Positions 12,411-23,080 of a stretch of DNA of 64,000 nt are shown in pieces (positions within the stretch are counted from its first letter, which is position 1; every line of letters begins with the position of its first letter). The stretch is from assembly GCA_030267565.1 (NCBI GenBank), contig BRXU01000029.1, positions 727,001 to 791,000 on the forward strand, in the 5' to 3' direction. The notes under the pieces are model-generated. The model did no database searches. It was not told the DNA's origin and saw only the letters and a list, made by a program, of their open reading frames with translations. The DNA is from Pleodorina starrii. Its lineage: Eukaryota > Chlorophyta > Chlorophyceae > Chlamydomonadales > Volvocaceae. A program made the translations under genes and the position numbers.

Positions 12411-12965
12411 GGGACTGGTTTCTCCGGAGACTCGGCGAACGGGCTTCGGCGGAGGGATGGGGTGCCGCGCATCGGCCTAGGCGGTTGGTTTCTCCGGAGT
12501 CTCGGCGAACGGGCTTCGGCGGAGGGATGGGGTGCCGCACAGCGGCCTAGGCGGTTGGTTTCTCTGAAGCCTCGACGAGCGGGCTTCGGCGGAGGGATGG
12601 GGTGCCGCACAGCGGCCTAGGCGGTTGGTTTCTCTGAAGCCTCGACGAGCGGGCTTCGGCGGAGGGATGGGGTGCCGCACAGCGGCCTAGGCGGTTGGTT
12701 TCTCTGAAGCCTCGACGAGCGGGCTTCGGCGGAGGGATGGGGTGCCGCACAGCGGCCTAGGCGGTTGGTTTCTCTGAAGCCTCGACGAGCGGGCTTCGGC
12801 GGAGGGATGGGGTGCCGCACAGCGGCCTAGGCGGTTGGTTTCTCTGAAGCCTCGACGAGCGGGCTTCGGCGGAGGGATGGGGTGCCGCACAGCGGCCTAG
12901 GCGGTTGGTTTCTCTGAAGCCTCGACGAGCGGGCTTCGGCGGAGGGATGGGGTGCCGCACGACGG
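12411..12965. repeat. 70-bp tandem repeat array, about 8 copies
   Basis: A 70-bp unit (GCGGTTGGTTTCTCTGAAGC at its start, GGGCTTCGGCGGAGGGATGG in the middle) is repeated head-to-tail. Copies 3 to 7 (12551-12900) are essentially identical, copies 1 and 2 are diverged, and copy 8 is cut short near 12962. Because 70 is not a multiple of three, the 67-residue frames it creates on the minus strand rotate and are artefacts. It lies downstream (3') of the LINE fragment and could be its 3' UTR or a separate minisatellite. Confidence 0.95.
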
Positions 12966-13636
12966 TTTAGGGGAATTGGCGGCAACGGAACCAACTCTCG
13001 ATGGCTCCAACGAGGGGCGCGGAGGAGCGACACTCAAGGGATCAGCTGATGGCGCCGTCGCAGCGCGCCGCCCTGTGGCCTTGGGGTTGTTCTGAGAGTT
13101 CGGTGTAGTGTCGTTGTTATGGGGCCATGAAGGGTCTGGTAGAGATCTGGGGGGGGGCTTTAGAACGGTCGCGAAGGCCTGCCTGCCCGTCTGGACCTGC
13201 CTTTTTGCCAGCGGGATAGTTACATGGGATGCGTCACAGGGCTGGTGTTCAGTATGTTTAGGGTACTTGCGTGTTGCCGCCGCGCGCGTCGTAGCAGATC
13301 ACCAGCGCAGGACCGGCTAGCGGGCAGGCTTTGAGCAGCGTTTATGTAGCACGTGTCCGACCCAGTAGGCGACCTCCCCAGGCGTGCTCGAAGCCCTTGG
13401 CGGACCGTAGAGCGCTTTGCTGTTTGTTGGCACTTCGTAGCCAGTGCTGTTGTAGTGTGGATGTAGCTTGTTGGTGTTTTGAACCCGCCCCGCGGCGCGG
13501 CTTCCTCTGTGGAGTTGCTGGGTTTGCTGCGGTGTTTGGGGCCTTGGTTGCTGGCCAGAGCGCTCTGGCTGTGGCCCCCGTAGTGGTGTTGTGGAGTGCA
13601 CTTCTGCCCACCGTGCGGTGCTACCCCACGGGCGTG

Positions 13637-15040
13637 CTACAGGGTGCAGAACTTAAGACGTGTGAGGTTGCATGACTTCGGCTTCCCTAGACCACCTGAA
13701 CGACCGGCGTTGCGTGCGCGGCGGAGCGAACCTGGCACTGGGCCAACGCAGACACTGCGGCCCAGCACTTGCGTGTGCGGAGCGTGAACCGGCACCTCCC
13801 TCGCCAGTCTTACAGGCTGCGTGCGGGGGGGGGATCCACACCCCCGGTGTCGGGGATGCATGCGTGCCGTCCGCTGCACATGACAGGCCCAGATGCGCTC
13901 AAGCATCTTCGCCAAACGGGGAGGATCCCATCTCATCGCTTCCTCCATACTCTCGAATTGAGGAAACCCTTCATCCGCGCGGATGCTACTATAAGCAGGG
14001 CACTCCATTAGGACATGCTTCTCGTCCTCTATTTGACCATCCGCAACGCAGCAGGGACATTTTCGCTCAGTCCTAGGGACATGAACTCTGCCCACTCGCG
14101 ATCTGTTGGCCGCAACCGCCCAACAGCACAAACGAAACTGCAAAAGTTTGCGGTGGGCCGCACGCGGAATGAAAACGCTAGCATGCTGTGGCCACATAAT
14201 TGCCGCTGCCCGCGCAAAGGGCATACCCATCCAGTGCTTATACTTCGCCATCTGAACTCCCGGCTGTTTCCCGTCCGAAGGGTAAGCCTCTGGCGGTACA
14301 CTTAAACGCTCGTGCTCCCACCCACTCATCAACCGCTCCCTCAGCGCTGTCACAATCGTTCCTTCGGGGAGTGGTTTACTTAACAACCAATCGATGCGGC
14401 TATCGAAACCACTGACGTCCTGCGGCATCCCACTCCAGATGTCGATTTCGAGATACGTTAACAACCGCAACACTGCAGCACCCCAGCCAGACCCAGCTGG
14501 GTCAGTAAGTGCGTCGTGTATTTCCTGCCGCAGTACCGCCAACGCGAGAGAACCAGCCTGCTTTCGGACGCGATTCCAGAAACCAACAACCTGTTTGGCC
14601 ATGTAGTACTGCAGCGGGAGCTGTGCCATTTCGGCAAACAGCAGCCGTTGGGCAGGCCTCGCCGCCCCCACAATCTGCCGCATAAAAATGACTTGTAGTT
14701 GAACCGCATCATCCCGCAAACAAGCTTCGAAAAGGCCCTCCGCTAGGTTGTTGTTATCACGACGCCTCCCAGAAGAAGCCCTTTCGAGCGCTTCTGCTAT
14801 CACAAACGGGCCCCACGCCTGACAGCCATACAACAGAATGGCGCGCACCTGGGTAGTGAAACACCGCATCCGAACATCAGCTGAGAACAACTTCAACTTA
14901 TCAAGCTTAGCACTTAGAGCAAACAAGGCAGATCGCGCCGAATCACACAATTGTTGGCGGCAAGCGCAAAAAGATCGGTCGGGCCCATACACCAACCCTA
15001 GGTAGCGCGCGCTGTCCTTGGCTGGTACGGCTTGCCCTAT
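13637..15040 (-). mobile_element. 5'-truncated non-LTR retrotransposon (LINE), C-terminal part of the RT protein
   Basis: A long minus-strand frame carries features of the C-terminal third of a LINE ORF2: ARYLGLVYGPD, then RAILLYGCQAWGPF (the LLYGxxxW block after the reverse-transcriptase thumb), a long helical region, and a CCHC-type zinc knuckle (CPCCVADGQ...H...C) about 90 residues before the end. The catalytic YxDD-containing RT core and any endonuclease are missing. Similarity to a LINE stops at about 15040, where a TA-rich palindrome begins; upstream codons in the same frame are coincidental. This is a dead, 5'-truncated copy, and the family cannot be named from this piece. Confidence 0.8.
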
Positions 15041-15115
15041 ATATATATATACGGTACGGCTGGTACGGCTGGTACCAGCCGTACCAGCCGTATATATATA
15101 TATGTATATATATGT
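15041..15115. repeat. TA-flanked perfect palindrome at the LINE truncation point
   Basis: ACGGCTGGTACGGCTGGT at 15056-15073 is followed directly by its reverse complement at 15074-15091, giving a spacer-free 36-bp palindrome. (TA)n tracts flank both sides, so the whole can fold into a long hairpin. It abuts the 5' end of the LINE fragment. Confidence 0.85.
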
Positions 15116-18100
15116 ATGCTCGCTTGCACTCACCTTCGGTACGCAGCCGCACGCACGTGTTACCACCATTGGTGCGCCACGCACGCATGGCACGCACCAT
15201 TATTACCACGCTAGCTACACGACCACATACGGTAACACATCCTTGAGCGGACTTACTTGTTGGGCAGGCAGGGCCCGAACATTTGCACTTTGTTCTTTCG
15301 ACTTTATTTGGGGGTGGGTAGGGTACGTCGGTACGCGCGATCCGATGTGAAGGCCAAATAAAGTGTAATGTACATCCCTTCTTTGCAAACCATCCAGACG
15401 TCATACATCAAGCAAGGGTAGGTTGACGTTCACAATATCCGCCCGTGGGTTAGCGTGCGCGCGTGGGTTACCTAGCTAGTTAGCAGTCCATCGATAAGCC
15501 CCTCGCTATCTACAGAGGTTTTTTGCTTCGGGCGTTTCCCACTACATGTGTATGTGTTATTAGTCAAGTTACTTAAAAGGCAAACGGTACAAACGGCCAC
15601 GGGCTCCCGCTGCGCGGCGCGTGGGCCAGCAGGTATAGGACCTGTGTCATCAGGCAGGGTGCTTCGTGCTTCGGAAAGCATAACGGGATTATGAAATCAA
15701 AAGCGATAGATGGTACCGCGGCGAGTTACCGTAGGTGGGGCGGGGCGAGGGGCGGGGCTGGCTGTAATGGTTTTTTTTTTGGGGGGGGGGGTAGCAGGCG
15801 ACAGTTCATCAGCCCCCGCGGCCCTGTCTTTTGGATGGGAAAGCGGGAAGGGCGAAGCGGATGAGAGGGATGAGGCCGGGTGTAGACGAAGGAGGAGGGC
15901 AGCGATGCAGCGGGTGAGCTGCCGCAGTCGTGCTGCACTGGTTCGCGGCGGCGGGGGACCACCTGCTGCAGGCCGCTGCTGGGCGCTCTCCCCGCCGGCT
16001 CCGTCCCCAGTCACAAAAGTGGAGAGGTGTGGTGTCCTCCGCGCGGCGCGGCGCGGCGCAGTGCGGACGGGGGTGCGCGCGCAGCGGCGACAGCCCCGCC
16101 CCACCCCGTCACCTGTCCCTCACGGCCCTGACCTTACTTCTCTCAATCTACCCCACGTATGTATGTTTGCCTTGTCAACACAGCAACCGAATGAGTAAAG
16201 ACAGAGGGCTAAGGAAATTCGGCCACAGAGCTTTGCCGACAGGACAGAAGGAAGCGGGGAGAAAGGGGTCAGGGCAGGGAGGGCCTTGGGTAGGTAGGGC
16301 AAGGGTGCGTATCCGCACTTCCGGAGGAGCGGTGGGCTACGGAGAGTACCGACCGACCGAGGGAGGTCTGCTTCAGCATGGAGGTGGAGACACCATCGGC
16401 GCCCTTAACACAGGAGGGATATCGTGGGACTCGTGTGTACGAAAAATGGGAAGGAGATCCCCCCCCCCGAGATCTCCTCCGATAGAGCCCAACGCCGGAC
16501 CTGCCACGCGCGAGCCTCCGGCTCCAGGCTTGGTCTATCTAACACCCATAGTGTACGACAGGCCGGCGCTTATGGACCGCGACAGCAGTCACCCCGCTTT
16601 GCTGCGGAGTCAAAGCCGGCCTCTGATCTTCTCGCCGCGGCGGATCTTTCCCCTGGGAGAACTGCGAACCGTAGGTCCGTGGACGCGCGCGCGGGTGTAG
16701 GGATGCAGCAGGACGCAGCCCAGCACTGCCGTTTCTCCTGCGGGCGGCAAGACCCTTGGACCACAGACAGCCTATCCTACGGTTGGCTACCTGCCACACC
16801 TACCGTAGGTAGGACGAGCATCAACCGCACGTAGTAATCGTCGTAATCGTAGCGGTCGTAGTCGCAGTAATATAATACCCACCAGCAGCTTTTGGACCCC
16901 AGATCTGCCCGAGAAGGTGTTCCGTATGCCGGATCACACGACTGCGACGCAAAACAAAGCTCCTGTGGGGCAGTCACATGGTTTCTTGGTGTGACGTCGT
17001 CATGCAGTCGCGCCAGTCGGTGGCAGCAGACAGTACCGCTACCGCTACTCCCATCACCGCGCAGATGGCGGACAATCAGCAGACACGCAGAGTCACACGC
17101 CGGGGGGGCATCGGCCCCCCAAGTCACTTCGCAGCGGGAGGATCGTTTACCGAAGCAAAAAGAGCGCCTCCTGAGGCCCCCTGCGTCCTCCTCGAAGTAA
17201 CGAAGTGCGAAAACCCCACCAGGCGTAACCTCCGCGGGGCCCTATCCTGAGCCGCAGATTGAACCACGAGCCGTCCGTAGGCACGTCGCCGCACGCGCGT
17301 GCGCACGCGGAAAGGCCACCTACCCCAGAAATCCATGACGGGCCGAACCGGAAAACACGAACATGGACAGCCCCACCGGCCCGTTGTCTCTACCCTCCTA
17401 CGCTCCTAGGGTTTGGACTCTGGAGCCCATAGCTCCCAAAACGTACATCACCCAGACAGTAGGAAGCGATCTATCCTGAGCGATCTGTGGGCTCTGCTTC
17501 AGGGAACGGCTAGATATCGAGCGAGCGACCAAGGAAAAGGCCGAGTCTTCCCCCGGCGGGCACCACTTCGTTGTTGCCATCCAAACACACGCAAGAGAGC
17601 CCGAGACAACCCGAGTCAACCAAAGGAACGGATGTTTCGGAGATCCGGACCTACCCATCTAAGTCTTCAACCACCTTAGGGCAAGGATCAGACCCCAGGG
17701 CAGTGAACCTGAGAACCGGCCCAGGCCAGGCAGACGACGGCTCCTTCAGGGACGCCGCCCTGTATTATAGGCCGGTGTCCGAATGAACTGCGCCGTCAGG
17801 GTTGGTTTGCCTGGTCTCCTTTGCCTTTGCGGCGTATGTGTGCAAACGGGACTGGTATATGGACGGGGCCGAGGGTGCCGTGGATGGTGCACATGTGTAA
17901 CAGGACCGCGCCCCTATCGCGGCGCTTTCGTTGCTCTCGTTGCTACTGCAAATACATCATGCATCAATCATAAATCCTCCGGAAGTTATAGAGGCTTGGA
18001 AACGACGGCTGCCGGGCAACTTGACAACAGACCAAAAAAGCCAGTGCGGGGCCTCGTTCTAAATGAATCATGGCCCTTCACGAAAGCCTCCACAGCGTCC

Positions 18101-19080
18101 CTGATCCGACGCGCCCGACGCGGAAGCTCAGAACGAACGAAAGGAGGGCCGAGTGGAAGGTGGCCAGCCGTAGCTCATCGGAAGCGGGTCGGACCAGAGC
18201 TGCCAGAGCGCTGCGTGGGGCCGGTCTAGCCTGATCTAGCTGGCTTCGACCTCTCGCGGGCGACTGGGGAATGGGCGTACTAACCACGTTTCTGGACGCA
18301 TACATTTTGCCTTCCTGGCCTGTCCTTCGTATAGAGCTTTACCTGCACCGAGGACCTGCCCCATCAGTTTGGTACGTACAACAGGTGCAACCGTGACCCC
18401 AAGCAACCGCTACGACAAACCTCCTCGCCATTTAGGTTCCCAGAAAGCCCTGGAGTCGATTTTTATGAATGAAATAAGCATTGCTTTCCCTGATATCCAG
18501 CTTGTGCAGCAAGAGCAGCTGCGCACCTGTCATCATCATTACGTTACAGCGACCTAGGCTCCGTTTTCACCTCAAGCTACAAAAACCTCAATGTTCGTTG
18601 ATAAACCTAATGATTAATGCTACGTTCCATGGCCTCAGCCCTATGGCCTGGGCACGCGCCTGTAGGAACGACGAACGCGTCGTATTTTTGGAGCAACTTC
18701 CTACTTCCATGGTCAATTCACACGCCAAAACCAGAACAACAGCATGAATGCTTTGCAGGCTAACCGTACTTGCACCTCCCAATGGCACGCGCTGCATAGC
18801 CGCTCCCCGGGTGGCCGCCGCTCTGCGGAACAAAAATCGACAGCCGCAAGTTGCGTTCCAGGTGACATACTTCGCAAACTGTATTTTAGATGCAATGTAT
18901 TGGGTCAAGGGACGCTCAAACTCAAGCCGCAATTTTCTGCCTGTACTGCAACGTCCGCATGGAATACGTCACTCAGAACTTTACGATTTTCAGCTTGTCA
19001 AGTCTCAAGCAAATGAGACCAAAAATATGTAGGAATTTAATTGTAGATCTGCGAGATCGGCTCACTATCCTGGTGTAAAC
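15116..19080. other. About 4 kb without a recognised gene
   Basis: Several mid-length open frames exist on both strands (for example 15710-16198, 15930-16700 and 16424-16834), but none has a recognisable domain. They overlap each other on opposite strands, and the sequence contains homopolymer runs (T/G run near 15771-15791, C run near 16461). About 18400-19060 is richer in A+T with short overlapping frames. Degenerate transposon or intergenic DNA is the simplest reading. Confidence 0.4.
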
Positions 19081-19099
19081 AGCACGAAATTCGTAATCA

Positions 19100-19146
19100 G
19101 TTGACAGCATTTCCACGAAATCATAATTTGTTGACAGCATTTCCAC
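19100..19146 (+). promoter_or_regulatory. Duplicated 17-bp upstream motif
   Basis: GTTGACAGCATTTCCAC occurs at 19100-19116 and again at 19130-19146, 30 bp apart, about 210-260 bp before the start codon of the PLAC8-family gene. The spacing and position suggest a duplicated promoter element. No known factor site is claimed. Confidence 0.5.
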
Positions 19147-19258
19147 ACCGTTGCCTTTTTAAAGATTATTTTATCTTCCACAGAGACGCCAGAAGCCCAC
19201 CTCCATCCCTCTTTATACGGCAAGCACGACAAAACTCTAAGAGCGACGTACGATCCTC

Positions 19259-19264
19259 TATAAA
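19259..19264 (+). promoter_or_regulatory. Candidate TATA box of the PLAC8-family gene
   Basis: TATAAA at 19259-19264 lies 94 nt before the ATG at 19358, a plausible distance for a short 5' UTR. The region in between has no upstream ATG. Confidence 0.5.
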
Positions 19265-19357
19265 GAGAGCCCTTGAAGCCATTTTTACTGCTTATACCTT
19301 CGACACCCAAATCTTCCTCTCCAAGCACCTGCCAGCCTAAGTTCGAACAAAAGAACC

Positions 19358-20927
19358 ATGAGCTATTCCGACACTCAAGAGGGTTGCCTTGACTTTTGCA
19401 TCCCCAAGGATGCTCAGGAGGCGACCAAGGCCGCCTTTGAGTTTGCAAAGACCAGCATGCTCAAGACCGAGGAGGATGGCAGCAAGGACTGGGATTATGG
19501 TAGGCCGCCGCATTGCGGCTTGACTAAAATTATCAGCATAATTATTATGAATTATAGCAATGTTTCTTCAAGCTGATATGCGACTCGCGGGCGAATCCTG
19601 CCATGCGGCGGGAGTGCCGCTGTTGCACTGCCAGCTGGACGATGTTGACGGCGAGCCCTGAAACCGCCAGCGGCTTGCCTCCTACAGCTTTGTTGACGTT
19701 ACCCTTTGCTTAATGTTTGCACGATTCTCGCAGGCCCCTTCTCGTGCCTCGGCAACATTCCGCTGACCGTGGCGGTTGCGTGCTGCCCTTGCTGGGCCAG
19801 CTGCATCCGCTATCGCAACAATGAGTACATGAGCGGTAAGCCTTTATTATTTGGAAAACTGCTCCAGCAGCTTCGCTCTCAGTTATGATTGTCGGCCAGG
19901 GCCACGGGAGATATTTGCAAGCCTATGCGCTTGAATGCTAGGCCAATTTCTGCGGAAATAATTATTTGACGTAAATGTGATTAGTGGATGGTCTATAAGA
20001 TGTATCTATCTCACAACCGTTTTTGGGTTCCCGCGTGTCGTGCGCAGGGAAGTCCTGCGAGGTCGCCTTCGTCAACGCCATGGTTGCCGGCGCCGTCTGC
20101 CTGGGGCCATGCCACTACGCCGTCGTCCGCGGTAAGCGTGTCTGCTGTTTGGCGGTTCATGTTCTGTCGGACTTCACTCGGTTTTTTTCCTGAAGTTCCT
20201 CGGGCAGCGTCCTTCTGTTGCTTCTTCTTTTCATAGAAACCCCGGATTCATAGAACCCCGGATTGAAGTACCCAGAAGTGCGTATCTAGTTTTGTGGCCT
20301 TTATAGGATTCGGTGCGCTATTGAGCTGCCGTCTCGGAAACATGCTGCCCGTGCATTTTGCCTTCTATCAGCTGATGCGCTCACCAATTACCTTCCCGCC
20401 TGATTCCTGCTATGGCCCCGCAGGTCAGTTCCGCAAGAAGTACGGCCTCAAGGGCAGCCCGTGCCAGGACTGCATGTGCGGCTGCTGCCTGGGCCCCTGC
20501 CTGCTCTGCGCGGACACGAACCAGCTTATGGTCAGCCAGGGCATCAAGGTACGAACTGGGCACAATTTGGGTTTTGCTATTGTTGTCCTATGAGCATATC
20601 TGTCACGCACGTGCAACGACATTGTATGTGGCCTTATGTTTTGTACTGCATATCTATGTGTTGCTTTCGAGTTACCGTATCGTCTTAAAATTGTACCTGT
20701 GGGTTTGGTAAACGTTTAATGTCAGGGTTGTGCCCCGTCGTTGGGCGCTTGCGCGTAGTTGAGCACATCGCATTCTCGCCCAATATGGGCTCACAATCAA
20801 CAGCACAAACGTACGATTTCTTATGATTTCAGTGTTTTTACAATTATAACGCCTTTCGCCCGGGTTCTTTTCACATTTGGCGCAGGTCCCCTACCTCAAC
20901 CTGAAGGGCGGTGCTCCCGCTAGCTAA
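19358..20927 (+). CDS. PLAC8-family cysteine-rich protein
   Basis: Small Cys-rich protein of the PLAC8 family; family members in plants and algae are membrane-associated and linked to cell-number control or divalent-cation transport. Exons 19358-19499, 19734-19835, 20048-20131, 20424-20548 and 20886-20927, with consistent phases; 164 aa. Residues 1-47 are an acidic/helical N terminus. The PLAC8 core then follows with its Cys clusters: ACCPCWASC in exon 2, a hydrophobic segment ending CLGPC in exon 3, and KKYGLKGSPCQDCMCGCC...CLLC in exon 4. The last exon adds VPYLNLKGGAPAS. An alternative last exon is annotated separately. The exact biological role cannot be read from sequence. Confidence 0.88.
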
Positions 20928-20983
20928 CGTGTTTCGCCTCTCTCGTCCATGTCGTATGTGTCGTATTGTTGGGCCGGACGCAG

Positions 20984-21037
20984 GTCCCGTACCTCAACCT
21001 GAACGGCGGTGCCTCTGGCAAGGTCACACCTGCTTGA
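20984..21037 (+). CDS. Alternative terminal exon of the PLAC8-family gene
   Basis: This 54-bp stretch, 56 bp past the stop of the upstream terminal exon, has its own CGCAG acceptor in the same phase 0. It encodes VPYLNLNGGASGKVTPA and a stop, nearly the same start as the upstream exon (VPYLNLKGGAPAS). It looks like a tandem duplication giving two mutually exclusive last exons; using it yields a 168-aa protein. Either copy may be the one mainly used. Confidence 0.7.
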   Translation, partial: VPYLNLNGGASGKVTPA

Positions 21038-23080
21038 GTGGAACCAGGTTAAAAGTCACAGGTCTTTGACGCGGTTGTGTTTGTGTTCTTCTGCCGTAGC
21101 CCTCGGTTTTTATAAGCGTACTCGCCGGCCGGATTGCTCGCGCACGCATGCCTGTCGTACTCGGTCAATCATTTCAATGGCGGTTCCGTTTTCCTAGTGC
21201 ATCCTCTTCCTGGGCAACCGGTTGGCCGGTGCCGTACCTTTTTTAGGCACTACGCATAGAGGTGCATGGAAGCGTGCGTGGGAGAGATGGGGTTTGGTTC
21301 CATGCTCATGTACGGCATCCGCACTCGTGCGCACACGGTAAGGCAGAGGCCATGGTGATTACCGAGTCACACGGCTTGAGTTGCTCGCACGTTTTGTTTG
21401 TGTTTTTTCTATAAAGCGAGATGGCTTCAGGCGTGGATGCGACGGGGGACGCCTACTCGTGTTGTTCTCACCGAGTAAAACGCTCAAGGGACATCAAATG
21501 GCTGCATATCGCGATCTGCATTTTCAACGGGGACGCTTGGGAGGGTTCGGACGTGTTCCACGCCTTCTCCTTCGTTCGCATGTCGACCCCTCGGGCTGTC
21601 GAGCATTCGACTGTGCGTGGTGCACTGAATGGCCGTCTTATGGAGTGCGCGACGTCTGTCCGTGTCTGCGCTTGGCTCTAGCCGATTGCTCTCACGCCAA
21701 GAAGCGACCTGTCGTGCTTCCGTAGTTGACTCACTGCTTGGTTCGAATATTATTAGTACTTGCTGTGACGATCAAGCTACATAAAGCACCGGTCCAGACC
21801 GTTGGGTGGGCGCGATTCTGGATGGGAGGCAAGACGTGTCTTGTTGGCTCGGTAGAACCTGACTTGTGACGTCGTACGCAGCGCCGTACAGTGCAGCTCT
21901 GGGCACACACTGACGTGTAGGCGCGCGGATTATTGTCTTGCGGGACGTTGGCCGCCTTGTGCATCAGTGCTTGTCCCTGAGTTTGACCATTGACCGTCTG
22001 ACTAAGAATTTGGTGCAGATCCTTCTGCTTAATTTATCCCTCTGGACAATCAAGGACACGCCGCCGGGAGGGGAGATATGGGTATCTGTCCGCTCCATGA
22101 GTTGATGCATACGACGCATTGGACAAAAAAGGTTCACGGTTGCTTCGGTTGATTGTTTCTGGGGACAAGGTAATTTTGGAGGGAGAGCGCCATTTGGCGC
22201 CAAGCCCGCCGTTCGGAGGGCCCGCCTCCTGAGAGGAGCAGTTTTCGAATGGGTTGAGGTGATGCGCATGGGCGTAACACGATTTCACCATGAGAAGTGA
22301 TCCTGCTGCCGATGCTGGGTCTGTGTGACCGTTTTCGTTGACCGTGGGTGCCGGCTGCTTACGGCTTGATTTGCAGTCCATGTTGTAACTCTCTCCAGAC
22401 ACGATGACTTTCTGCCCGGCATACCGTACATCGGCACGGCGCAGTAGGGCCGACACTGATCAGACTGCTTGCCAGCCATGCCAGCGCTCAGGACCAGGCT
22501 TGCATATCCATTAGGTGATGAGGTAAGGCCTCTCCAAGACGCACTCTTCAAAGCCCGGTGTTCCGGTTGATTCGGAACAGGGCGTTACCTGAGGCATGGT
22601 GCGACCACTGCGGACAGGCATGGTGCGACCACTGCGGACAGGCTTTGTGGCAGCGGAGCGACCGGGGGTAATTGTTACACGGGCTCATGGCTCATGGGGG
22701 GGTCCAGGGCTCAGGGGTTACGTGCGTCTGGCTCGGGCGGGGAAGGGTGAGGGGCTGAGGGCTCACAGGGATCGACACTGTAGGGACCGCCGCGCGTATG
22801 GATGGTTTGATAGGTTCTCCGACAAAGCCGTGACAGGCAGGTAGGGCCTGGAGCGTAGAGTGGAGCTTACGGCCTTGGAGCAGGGCACCAGGGCAAAAGC
22901 GCTTAACAGCAACGGCTGGCAACGGTTCTTCTACCCAACAGTCAACCGTCCCAGCCGTTGTCATCAAACGTGCTACGGAGATCTGTTGACAAACTGGCAT
23001 TATGGAAGGCCATGACTATACCTACATGATGTTATAAGGGATTTTTCACGAAGAACACGTCGCTTTGGCTTCATAAAATT
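21038..23080. other. Spacer without a recognised gene
   Basis: No exon chain is recognised on either strand. Minus-strand frames at 21964-22269, 22034-22456 and 22285-22551 overlap one another and show no domain. A 24-bp unit (GCATGGTGCGACCACTGCGG at its core) is duplicated in tandem at about 22593-22640. The end of the stretch should hold the promoter of the NTAQ1 gene at 23081. Confidence 0.4.

Noticed and set aside
12411..12965. CRISPR-like array
   Set aside because: Units are contiguous and identical with no unique spacers, there are no cas genes, and the genome is eukaryotic.
12477..13033. Series of nearly identical 67-residue minus-strand frames
   Set aside because: Artefact of the 70-bp tandem repeat; each frame is the same sequence shifted by one unit.
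15041..15193. Extension of the LINE reading frame through the palindrome to an ATG at 15193
   Set aside because: The residues encoded are low-complexity Ile/Tyr/Thr/Ser from the TA tract and palindrome, with no LINE similarity; the frame is open by chance.
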